A program made the translations under genes and the position numbers. This document shows positions 11,690-22,866 of a stretch of 64,000 nt of DNA, in pieces. Positions within the stretch are counted from its first letter, which is position 1, and each line of letters begins with the position of its first letter. The stretch spans positions 30,854-94,853 of the forward strand of contig VWZS01000646.1 in the NCBI GenBank assembly GCA_013397075.1. Direction: 5' to 3'. The stretch is from Rhabdornis inornatus (lineage: Eukaryota; Chordata; Aves; Passeriformes; Rhabdornithidae). The notes under the pieces were generated by a model. It was not told the DNA's origin. It was given only the letters and a program-made list of their open reading frames with translations, and did no database searches.

Positions 11690-12060
11690 AGACAAGGTTA
11701 AGAGAATAAAGGGGGGATGTATTGAAGACCTTCAATAGGCACAGTTTGGGCAGTCAGAGCCTCCCAGAGGCTGCACCCAAGGTGGACAATGGTCGTGAGT
11801 TTATCACACAATTATAAGTTTGGTCCATTTACATATCAGGGGTTAATCTTCCAATTACAGCTGCAGGTAATGAAGTCGTTTACCCCCAGTTTGCTGCCCC
11901 CCCAACTCACTTTTTTTATACTTTTCGGGGCCTGAGGCTGTAGGGTGTCCTTGAGTTTCAGGCCTAGAGGGATTGCTTTGTCTGACCAAAATGTGAAGAC
12001 AGCAACTAACACTCTATATGGAGTTTAGAGTTATGCACGAATGCAGTACAGGATTTGAAG
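11690..12060 (-). mobile_element. Probable solo LTR of an endogenous retrovirus
   Basis: On the - strand the order of signals fits an LTR. There is a TATA-like TATAAAAAAA (positions 11911-11920), then the phrase CACCTTGGGTGCAGCCTC, and a degraded polyadenylation-like AATACA (11718-11723) before CCTTTATTCTCTTAACC. The phrasing resembles passerine ERV LTRs I recall. No internal retroviral coding sequence, primer-binding site or second LTR is seen, so it is a solo LTR if correct. Boundaries are approximate; target-site duplications were not found by eye. It lies a few hundred bases before exon 3, in antisense orientation to WNT7A. Confidence 0.5.
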
Positions 12061-12297
12061 CATATAAAAGCTAAAATCCTCAGACAATCAGCCTGAACAG
12101 CATTCAACCTCCCCCTGCCTCATGGAGAGCCATTGCTTTAGAGACGAGCACCACCAGACCAGTAGTGGGAGGAGCAGAGCCGTGTTCATGGTGCAGATTT
12201 ACAGCGTGCCCAAGAACAGCCGGCGCTGCTTGCCCACAGGAACTGCCCGTGCGTGCCGTGGCCCTGCCGGCTGCTCATGGCCTGTTCTGCCTTGCAG

Positions 12298-12569
12298 GGA
12301 GCAGGGAGGCCGCATTCACCTACGCCATCATCGCGGCCGGCGTGGCCCACGCCATCACGGCGGCCTGCACTCAGGGCAACCTCAGCGACTGCGGCTGCGA
12401 CAAGGAGAAGCAGGGCCAGTACCACAAGGAGGAGGGCTGGAAATGGGGCGGCTGCTCCGCCGACATCCGCTACGGCATCGGCTTCGCCAAGGTCTTCGTG
12501 GACGCCCGGGAGATCAAGCAGAATGCCAGGACGCTCATGAACCTGCACAACAACGAGGCTGGGCGCAAG
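12298..12569 (+). CDS. WNT7A: WNT7A coding exon 3
   Basis: Encodes the rest of Gly100 through Lys190 (272 bp) and ends exactly on a codon boundary. It contains SREAAFTYAIIAAGVAHAIT, the sequon N127-L-S in TQGNLSDCGCD, the core motif EGWKWGGCSADIRYGI and MNLHNNEAGRK. All are hallmarks of the Wnt family and specifically of WNT7A (GFAKVF and KQNART). The acceptor is CCTTGCAG and the donor GTGAGT. GC content is high, so the antisense strand is open by shadow across the exon. Confidence 0.97.
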
Positions 12570-15402
12570 GTGAGTGAGTGGCCGTGCTGTCCCTGTGTCC
12601 GTCCCGGGGTTGGGATGCGCTTTGGTGCCCCGCAGAGCAGGAGAACCACGGGGCTGCCATGCTAGCATTGTTCACACTAGACAAGTAGGCACCTCTGCAG
12701 GTTGTTGGACCATCTGCTCAAATATTTGTCTAAATGTTACTCTTTGCAGCTGTGAAAAAGGAAAAAAAAAATCAAACAAACGTTTTATCTGGGAAGTCAG
12801 ACAGTACTTCTGGTAAAAAGCTGCCTGCTACTGTGTGGGTGAGCGGGAGTCTCGTCAGGTTCAGACATGAATGTCTCACTCAGTTGAAAAGGGATCATTT
12901 TCAACCCCACTGTTCAAACCTCGCTCTCTGTGCGACAGCTGCCCCTGCAAGGAGGAAAAAGCTTCAGCAGCAGGACCCCGGGCTGAGTCCCTGTCACTCC
13001 ATGGTCACACTGTGACATGGATTTGGAGTCAGCACAGCAGCATTCCCAGCCATCCCATCCTTTGGAACTAGAGCAGCTGCTGCAGAGGCAGCACTGGGGA
13101 AGGCAGGACTCCAGCAGCTCCCACACAGGTCTGCTGGGGATCCCAGGCACTGAACACCCTGGGTTTGCTGCCTTGGCCGTGTTCCTGATCTCCAGCGGAA
13201 GCTGGGGCAGGCACAGGACCCAGCCTGGTCTGAGCTGTGCTCCCCAGGTCCCTGAAGTCAGGGCCAGGCATTCCCAGGCAGTTCCAGTGGGGCTGTGGCT
13301 CCATTTCTAGAGCTGGAATAGCTGGGGGTGTCTGTGTGCTCCCCACACCCCTGCTCAGCCCAGCAGGGCTCTCCCTGCAGGAGTTCTGCTGAATCCCATC
13401 TCCCAGGGATGTCAATCCCTGCTTCTTCAGCTCTCCTTTTACCTCCTCCTGTGCAATAGTCCTGATTGCAGCATCATGTGAGTGTGACTTGGAGGCAAAT
13501 GGGAGAAGGAAGTTGGGAACAGCAGTTAATTTGTGGATGCTATTTTTGTTGTGGTAATTACCTGTAGGCTCTGAGACATCTCCAGTTATGCTGGAGCCAG
13601 GCAGATTGTATTGAAGAAAAGCCATTTCCACCCCAAACAAAAGCCTAACCCTTCTTTAATTTAATGCTTCTGTAGGAGTTTTATAGGTGAGATTCTGGGT
13701 TTTACTCTGTGTAGTATCCCGAATGCCTGTGTCTGGCTCTGTGGGGTGAAAACTTGTACTTCAACACTGGCAAAATGAACCCTGAATTCTGAAAATAACT
13801 CAAGGATTGAGCATTAGTATTTGCTAAACAAATGATTCTGAGATCTTTGTTACTTAGCTTCTGGTAGCATGAAGGCACATCCTGAAAAGGTAAAACACCA
13901 ACGCCCACAGTCTGCTCTGCTGCACAAGCATGGGCCCAGTGAAATAAAAACCAGCAGAGGAGTTTCACCTTTGTGGCAAAGCTACTTCCTTGAAAGGTCT
14001 GCTTGTATTTGATGGATGCTGGCAGTAAAAGATTCCCAGGAAATGACACACCAGCCCACAACAGACTGCAAGCATGGCTGGAACTGCCTACTGGCCAGAA
14101 ATTTTTCCCCAAAGAGAAGCTCAAAATATGGACAAATGAAAAAGCATTTTTTGCTTCGGTTGTCCCCCAGGTATGGACCTAGGGCGGAGGAGGGCCATTG
14201 GTGCTGGAGGTGGCTGTGGGAAGGCTGGCTCCAGGAGCCTCACCAGCCTCCCCGTGAGGCTCCTTGTGTTTCTCACCTTTCTGTGCACAATTTGCTGTCC
14301 TGAAAGCTCGTGCCTGAAAGGTTCAGCTCTCCACATTGTTATCTGGGAGAGCAGCAGTTTGTGCTATCTCTGGCCATCTGCCATTTCTCCAGCAGGCTCA
14401 GGAACTGCTCTGATCTGGAGATATCTCTGTGCTTCTTCCTGCATCCCTCACAGAACAAAATTACCCATCTTTGTTGGAACAAATCTCTGCTTGAAAGCTT
14501 CAGGGGAGAGAAAGAGTAACAGGACTGAGGAGAGGCTTGTTGCTCCACTGCCCTGTAGAAAATAAATAAATGATGTTTTGGCTAGAGAGATTTCTTTCAG
14601 GCTTTGCTCCTGTGTGAAAGATCACAGTATTTAAAGACAATTGTCAGAGGAGGCCATTACAGGTATTTGGCACACCAGGACTCTCATAACCTGACTCTTC
14701 CACAACAAAGACAACCTTGTTGTGAGGTGGAACTCTCCATTTTGGAGCAGTATGGATCTTATCAGCCTCCACACAATCTATTCATGGTGTCTTTCCTCTG
14801 GGCTATAAATTCTTGCCTTGTTTCACTTGCCCATGCCTAGGTTTTGATGATATTTATGCACTTGGGAGAGACACTGGCACCTACCAGGCTTCTAAAAATA
14901 AATCAATTCTTATTGATTTCTTACCACCACCTGTAAGCACTGCTATGCTGTTCCAAAGTCAGTCCTCTCCGCTTCTTTGGTCTTGCAATGTGAAACTGTG
15001 CTGTGCCCAATCACCTGGTGATCACCTGTGACAAGGTCCTTCTTGAAGGTGACACCTGCTGCAGGTGGTTCAGGATGCACTCTAGGAAGGCACAGATCTA
15101 TCAATATTGAGTTGTCTTTTTGAGAACCACTGATAAAATCATCCATCCCATCTCACCACGTGAGAGTGGTGTGCTGGGCTTACTGGGAGCACTGGGCATA
15201 GAAGGGACTTCAGGGTATGAACGACAGAGAACCACCAGGAAAAGCCTAATCCAGGATTTCTGGAGACCTCAGTTCAAGGCTTTTCAGCCTCACAGTCCTG
15301 TTTTACCCAGGCAATGTCTCTGTGTTCCCTGGGGTGCCAGCAGCAGTCTCTAAACATCCTGAACACACAGCTCTGTCAGAGCAGGAATTGTCTGTACAGT
15401 TA

Positions 15403-15556
15403 TCCAGGGAATGGGCACAGCCCCAGGGCTGCCAGAGCTCCAGGAGCCTTGGGACAATGCTCTCAGGGATGCCCAGGATGGGATTGTTGGGGTGCCTGTT
15501 CAGGGCCGGGGCTTGGGCTGGGTGATCCCTTTCAGCTCAGGATATTCTGTGATTCT
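15403..15556 (+). mobile_element. CR1-type LINE 3' fragment
   Basis: Contains GCCAGAGCTCCAGGAGC, then GGGATTGTTGGGGTGCCTG and the tail GATATTCTGTGATTCT, the usual CR1 3' terminus in forward orientation. The same phrases recur in the larger copy at 36880-37466, which supports a shared family. Confidence 0.8.
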
Positions 15557-17862
15557 ACAGTCTGTCAGCTCTTGCTGGAAATGAGACAAGTGAGGGTGCC
15601 AGATGAGGAGGATTTCAGGGCTCATAGGTGGAGAACATCCCTGTTCCTTTGCTGAGCAGCCTGGGGCATGCAGTGCTTGGAAAGCCCCGGTGCACGCCCA
15701 GGGTGCAGCGGGGAGCAGCCCTGGGAGCAGCGTGGGGGACACAAGCCATTTCCAGCTGCTCCCCACCACAAATCCAGCCATGGGTGCCTGTGGCTCCTGC
15801 AGCCAGGGGCAGCTTTCCTCACGCTGAGGGACAGGCTCTGACTCTATTTCTCTGTCTGGGTGAATCCAGCAGGACTCACTTGTGTAGCACAAGTCCATGG
15901 GGCTGCTGGAAGGACAGGAGCAGAGTTCTGAGCAGGAGTCACGAACACCCCACCAAACTGGCCCCGAGCAGCCCCAGAGCCTCACCTCATTTGTCAAACC
16001 TACTGGAGAGCAGCAATTCCTGACCTTCAGAAGCAGAGTTTAGGGTGTCTTTCCTCTTTGAATCAGTGTTTCCTGAAATGCTGATTCACTGCAGGAAGAA
16101 GCAAGCAGTACAGCGAGAACAGGAGGAGAATTCATAACAGCTGGGTCAGAAAAGGCAGATAAAGCTTCAATTAATTTAAAGGCATAATCCTGATTTGCCC
16201 TGCAAACTTCCATGTGAGGGGGTATAATTGCAAGACTGAATTGTCTGTTAGCAAATTTGTCTTCTCAAATATGAAGTTGATTAAATTACTGTAAGTAACA
16301 CAATAATGTATGTCTGAGAGATATTTATGGTCCAGGAAATAAAAATGTTATTCTCCAGGTTATCCTGCTAAAAAATAGTGAAGTAGATACTGAAAGGCTC
16401 TACACATTCTGGCTGTAAACATTTCATTCTGATAGCATGTCAGGGTACATGACCAGACTGCTCTCTCCTCTCTTTTTCCTTGTGACATTGAAATTCCACG
16501 AATGGCATCTTGCATCAGCGTTACATCATATTAAGTATAATGCAATATTATGAGTCATTGTTATAAATCATGGGCACAGGCTGCATTAGAAGGCTTTTGC
16601 CTTCAAGAGCACATCAAGGTGGATTTTTATTCAGCATTTCTCTTTGGAGACATGTAGGTGTACTGACTTTGCAATGTCTCTCCATCCTCTGAATCAGGAG
16701 CATTTCAGATTTCCCCTTCAGCTCTGAGGCTCCCAGGGGATGTGCCTGACAGAGCTGCTGCAAACAGCAAGCAAAGCTGTGAGCACCCAGGAGGTGTTCC
16801 TGAAATGGATCATGCAGGGGTCGTAACGGACCGATGTGTTTAGTGTTTTATCCTGTAAAAAACTTCAGTAATGCTCAAGTGGCACAGTGACATTTGGGAA
16901 GCACAGAGCTCAGGGCTTCTCCCAAGCTGTCCTGGAAAGCCACACTTGTGGGACTCTACTTGCTGCTTCTCTGACCTCAGGAGGACATTGCTGCCATGAG
17001 ACTTCCTGAACATCTTCCTCTTCTTGTGTGGTGTGCAATCACCACTGCAATTAACTCTCTCTGGAGGGGACAGCTATTTCTACCTCTCTCAAAATACCTT
17101 TTTCTTTAACTACCCTTTCACCTGACTACCAGCAGCAGCACAGAACACAACCTCCTGCAGATGAACCACTTAACAAGCTGTGAGCATCAAGTTAGAAAAG
17201 AGACAGGGGTGATAAAAGAGGCTGCCAAACAACATAACATTTCTATTTTTCTGAATATAGGCCTGAAATTCTGAAGATTTAATAGTCCCACCTGAGCTAA
17301 ATCTTAAAGCACATGAAAATATGCAGTGAAAGGAGAGTGCACCTTGTGGGTTTGCAGCCCTACTGGAGTGGCCCTGCCTTGGGAGGAGCAGTCTTGCAGA
17401 GGGACCCTAGCATTCCAGCAGCTCCTGGTAGGAGCTCTGCTCCCAAAAGACAACCAGGGATGCTGGCCTGCTTGGCACAGCTGGGTGCCAGGGGGACACA
17501 GAGGCACAGATGAGCCAGGAGGTTCCTTGCCACAGGGATATGGCTGCTGTAACCCAGCCCTGAGCACACAGCCCAGCTGGCCAAGAGAGCCACTGCGTGC
17601 CCTGCTGCTCTAATGGCACACACCAGAATAAAGCTTCAGTGCCTGGAGCTGCTCACAATTGCTGAAGACTCCAGACAGTCTCAGAGAGAGGCTTCGAGCC
17701 ACCTGGACTGGGAGAGGCTGCCTTGACACTCCTGGCACCAGCAGTCAAGGGATATTGGAGTACCAGCAGCACAGCCACCTTTCCTGGAGTTCAGGGTTTA
17801 GCAGTGCCTTTGCAATTGCACTTCACATTTTCCAATGTGTTTTTATTGTTGTTATTGTGGTG

Positions 17863-17909
17863 GGTTTTTTTGTTTTGGTTTGGTTTTAATTTGGTTTGGT
17901 TTGGTTTTT
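17863..17909. repeat. T/G-rich simple repeat, (GGTTT)n-like
   Basis: Runs of GGTTT and GGTTTT units broken by a T run and a TTAATTT interruption. It is a low-complexity repeat in intron 3. Confidence 0.8.
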
Positions 17910-19727
17910 CTGGCATGGGCACAGAAATGCCTCTCATTTTCCTTTTCAGAAACTTCTATTCTTAATGTTAGGGATGCTCCTCAAACACTCAGCTGAATGG
18001 TGCCCCTTGTTGATAGTGGCAGTGACAATTCTGCCAGACCCCACTGTCACTGTCAGAGCTGTGACAGGGAAGGTTGGCAGATCTTGACCTGCAGCCTGGC
18101 AGTGGCACTACTGTGCTGGTGACAACCATGCCCAAAACATCCTGCAGACCATCCTCAGCCAGGACAACACACAGCCCTTCCACTTGCTGAGCAGCAGTAT
18201 TAATAGATAAAAAATTGGCTCCACTGCTAAAACGTCACACAAACCCAGGAAATCTGGTGCTAGGTGCAGCAGATATGCCTACGTAGGGTATCCTAGGAGC
18301 TCTCATGGTACAATATTTTGCCTAGATTAAAACTAGGCAGACAGAGAATGTTTAGGAAAAGGTTTGCACACAGAGCTTGTGCCTTACCAGACAGAATCTG
18401 TCAAAGTATCTTCTGGCAAATCTCCGATGTGGCTGTAGAGGCAAAGAGGAGTGTCCACCCAAAGATCTGGATACAGTTCCATTTATCCAAGGTACACCCA
18501 GTGCTGAGTCCCTGCCTTCCCTCCAAACACTCCAGCCCCTAGGCCTGGCACGCTAGCTGCACTTCAGTGCAATTAGAAAAGGAGCCTTAAATGCCACGAA
18601 GTCTGTCCTGGCAGCTTCGTCACCCCCGCTGGCTGGGGGCAGTAGGATTCCCAGAAAGGCCAAGCACTGAGCTTGGAGTAAATCCAGTTCACTGAATGGG
18701 AAAGCTCCCACTGAGGCTGGTGGGACCACAGGGCACAGCTGAGTGCTTCCAAAATCCCATCCAACTCCATCCAAGGCTCTGCTGGGCAGTCTCCCAGGTG
18801 TGAAAAGAAATACACATCCCTTGCACCCTTACAGCATTTTGTTTGTGTTTGAAAGGATCAAAGCACTATTTATGGCTTTTCTACTTCGTAGATAAGAGTC
18901 TTAAAGCAAGTCTGAGCTTGACAGACAAGTTCTGCATCTTCTCAACAGCCCAGAGTAAAGATAAAGGAAACATTAATGTTGGTCTAAATTATGAGAGGGA
19001 ATTGGACTGCACAAGAACTGTAATCCACAAGAATGAATTTTCATTCCACTTGTCCTCCACTTTCAGCTAATCAGAAATGGTGATACATGGTCCTACTTGT
19101 ATTTTGGCTTTGAGCTCCCTCCTATATCTCACGTGGCTGAAAACTGAATTCCTGATTTACTCTGGAGATTGGGGAGTGATAAATGCTCTTGCTCGCCTGC
19201 AGTCGCAGTTTTAGAGGTTTCTGGCATTATGAGCAAAACACGCATTTCATATGTGTGATTACTAGAGCTGACAGTCTGTCATGCTGCTGACACAGATAGC
19301 TGGGACTGAGGACCAGGCTCTCTTCATGAATAACAAAGATTGCAGTTACAAATTTAATACTGTGCACCTTTTATAATGGCAATAATCAGATGCTTGTTTT
19401 GATGATTAATTTGCTCAGCAAGCCACTGGCTGGGTCACAGTTTTCTGGACAATTTCTGATTTAATCTGGCCTTTCTCTTGGGACAGTTAGCAACACTTCC
19501 CATAGGACCACACTTGTTCTGTTCAGTGCTCAGAGGGGAATATCAGCTAGACAAAAATAGGTGCTGTGTACCTCTCCCAGAGTTTTCAGCACCGTTGGAA
19601 CCTTGGTAGAGCCTTTGCTGTCTCTCCTGTTGCAGAACAAAAGAAACATTACTGAATTGAAGCAAATGCAGCTTTCCCAGAGCACCATCATCCCACAGCA
19701 GATTCCTGCTGGGTTTCAGTGTTGTAA

Positions 19728-19812
19728 AACTTGTTCTGGTCATGAAACAAAAAAACTGGAGGGTTGGGACAAGATGAGCTTCAAGGTCTCTTCCAGGCAT
19801 TTTGTGACTCCA
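19728..19812 (+). mobile_element. Possible degraded CR1 3' tail
   Basis: The phrases GATGAGCTTCAAGGTCTCTT and CCAGGCATTTTGTGACTCC match the order of a CR1 3' end (AAGGTC..TTCCA..GTGATTC) but with many changes. Weak evidence; it could be chance similarity. Confidence 0.4.
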
Positions 19813-22005
19813 TAAAGAGTTGCAAGGGAAAACCAGCACCTGCTAACCTTAACTGTGACCTATGAGCTTGACTGTCCTGCCCTGTATTAGTTTTATTAAC
19901 CTGTTCTCCTTGATGTTTTGTTGAGAAATTTAATCAGAATACAACATTTTTGAGCTTCGTACCTGAATTTTTGGCCTAAGTTTTTGAAAAGTTTTCAGAA
20001 ATAGCTGTTGAGAACTGTTCTGTTTCTTCCAGTTGACATTTGTCACACTGCAAATTTAGGTTTCCAAATCCAAGACTGATTTCCTTTTCTATTATTGGGA
20101 TCTTCCATATCCACACTTTAGCAAAATTCAAAGAAGATTGGCATTGGCCAAGTCAGCAGGAAACCAATGGTTAGGCCAGTTCACTGAGAGCACTTCTAAT
20201 GCAGTAAGATGCTGTGGTTATACACAGAGTGTACACCAGATTCTGGTGGTGATCTCCGACTGTGCAGCCTCATTTATTGCATCTCTGACAAATTAAACCT
20301 CAGCCTTGGACCTGGGGCAGGATTTCTTCTCCATGCTGTGTCAACATGGGCTGGAATCCTCTGCAGGTACAGCCCAGACCTCCTGAGCCTGAGCGGAAAG
20401 TATCTCCAGGAATGTTTCCAAGAGCCTCGATGATGAGTCAGGAACACGAACTCAGTTACCTGAGCTAGCCTGTAACTCAACAGAGGTTTTGGTAAAACTG
20501 AAAGTTAAACCAAGGTTTGGTTCAAAGCTTGTCATTAATATGTGGTACAGAAAACTCTGAATTCATGAAGCCTTGAATGCTCACCAAGAGAAATAATTGC
20601 TGGCATGTGCTGTACAAATGGAACAGACTTTTGCATTAATGGAAAGGGTTTTCAGGTATTTTGAAGTAAACAATTAAAAAATCAATGAACAAAGAGCAGC
20701 CTTTTAGTTCAAGGACACAGACAAGGCCTGTTGGTACTGAAAGGATGAGGAACTGAGCTATGGAAGGACAGAAAGGTTTCAGGGAGCTGCAGGGAGGATG
20801 CTTGGCTCTCATGCCCAGTTAGTGCCAGAAGGCACTGGGATTAACTTGAATTAGTGCTGGTTATTGAAACCAGCCTGAGCCTTCTGGTACTTGAAAGTGA
20901 GCTGCACCTAAAGGGTGTCTCTGGGCCAGGCAGCAGGAATGTGATGGCATGGATGGTAACCCAGATCTGAGCCAGCTCCATCCTAGGCTGCTGGCCTGCC
21001 CTGAGGAAGCCAGCCTTGCCCACAGCATTCCAGATCCTGTACCAAAAATGAGGCCACATGCTAGGGGACAGCCATGCACACTCAGCAGAGCTGCTCCCCC
21101 AGGAGATGTTCACTGACTCACAGCACACACTGCTATCTTTGGGGGGGATAAATCCTGCAGGCCTAGACCAATTAACTATTGAGGGGGCACAATAGCCTGT
21201 AAATAAAGAAGTGCAACAAGGACTCAAGAGAATGTGTCCAAAAAACTTGGATTGAGACTTCACAGAAGTTTCTTCAAAATGTCTACCCTTTGTCATATTT
21301 AGTTGAAATTACTTTGAAATTGCCAGTGGGAAATGAGAAGGCAGAAGGGAGCCAGATGCCAAGTGGGTGCTTAGGCTTTGCTTTCCTGGGGAATCAGCCT
21401 GAAAAGTCTGCCTTGCTATACTTAGTGCAAATTTAGACTGAAAGGTGTAGTCAAAGTCCTAAAATATTTTCTAGAAAACTGTAGATTTAAATAACTATGC
21501 TAAGGAATACCTTAGCATTAAGATATTTGTTTAATTTGATCCAACAGACTTCTGCCTTATATTAAGGTACCCCTTAATGAGAGATTTATAAAATTGAGCT
21601 CACATTAATACACTAAAGGTGCACTACGGACATGCATGGTTTTTTTAGTTGATTGTTCATGTACTGGTGGAACTGGTGTTTAGCTCTGTTACAGGCCTCC
21701 TGCAGCCTTCTGAACTGGAGACCTTGAGTGATTGGTTAACTCTTTGTTAAAAACATCCATCTCAAAGTGAGGACTCACTTGTGCATGCTTTATAAAGAGG
21801 AACCATGAAAGGCATTGCTGGCTGCTGCTGCTGAGCTCGTGTGTAAGTGGCGAGCAGGTAGATCTGTTCAGAAAAAGCAGCAGCCCTGGGTAGTGTGAGG
21901 GTGAGCTGGCCCAGGGGAACCCCATCCATCCACACCTCAAAAGTGAATTCTGTTAGCATGTGATTGCTTTGTAGGACAAAAGCTTCAACTATTGCTTAAA
22001 ATGTT

Positions 22006-22130
22006 AGAATTGCAGAATCACAGGATGGTTGGGGTTGGAAAGGAAAGAAAAACCCATCCAGTCCCAGCCTGGCCTTAGACACTTCCAGGGATCCAGGGGC
22101 AGCCACAGCTTCTCTGGGCACCCCGTGCTT
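22006..22130 (-). mobile_element. CR1-type LINE 3' fragment
   Basis: Begins with AGAATCACAGGATGGTTGGG and continues with CAGCCTGGCCTTAGACACTT and a run ending TTCTCTGGGCACC. This is the reverse-complement form of a bird CR1 3' end. Confidence 0.85.
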
Positions 22131-22824
22131 AGGCTGCACTCAGCATGACACACAAATGTAGGAAATTCCACTTTCTTCTGCATAGGAGAAAATTTTCATT
22201 GAGAACAGGCCAGAAGATCCCTGTTAAAATTCTTGGCCTGGGTCCGGGCATGCTGATCTTGGCAGCTGTGGGGCTGCAGAGAGAGGCTCTGCTGGTAGGA
22301 TCTTATCTCTGAGAAGTGGGAGCTATTTGAAAATGTGGAAGTGTGGATCTATTGTCCCAGCTGCAGCAGGAGGGGGAAAGCACCTATGGATTGAACTTAA
22401 TTGGAAAGTCATGTTTGTAATTTTGCAATTAACACCAAAATCATGTTACTTTATGACAACATGAGTATTTTGAATTGTAAACACAAAATGTGTGGAAGTC
22501 TGTTCACAATACACACTCTGTCATTGTGATCCAGCTTCTGCTTTACAATAACTAACATAATTGCATGGAGATTATATGGGGGAATAATGAGAGATTTCTC
22601 TTAAAGTGACAAGAATGGCTCTCAATTCCCTGAGCAGCTGTTGCTTGAGGTGCCAGCCTCCTGAGATCCCACCCAAGGTACAAGCATCTGTGGCAATGGG
22701 CTTGGAGCCTCTGCCACAGTCCAGGTCGTGTTATCCCTGGAGAACAGTGGGGCTGGGAGAAGGAAGGGAATGGGAGTGGATGTGAGGTAGCTCAGGTGCT
22801 CTTCCCAGCTCAACAAATGGCAGG

Positions 22825-22866
22825 TAGCCAAGCAGACCATGAGTGTAGCCAAGCAGACCATGAGTG
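22825..22866. repeat. 21-bp perfect tandem duplication
   Basis: The unit starting TAGCCAAGCAGACCATGAG is present twice head to tail with no mismatch. It is a small recent duplication in intron 3. Confidence 0.9.

Larger units (their letters stand above)
1719..12297 (+). other. WNT7A: WNT7A intron 2
   Basis: 10.6-kb intron between donor GTACGT and an acceptor preceded by TGTTCTGCCTTGCAG. The first few hundred bases stay CpG-rich, then composition turns AT-rich. It holds a 35-bp tandem duplication (4385-4453), a 13-bp repeat (4958-5008), two CR1 fragments (6739-6875 and 9201-9331) and a probable solo LTR (about 11690-12060). The rest is ordinary noncoding sequence. Open frames in it, including 5594-6103 and 8533-9045, resemble no protein I know. 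Confidence 0.9.

Noticed and set aside
12186..12668. 160-codon antisense open frame over exon 3
   Set aside because: A shadow of the GC-rich WNT7A exon. No start context, domain or splice logic of its own.
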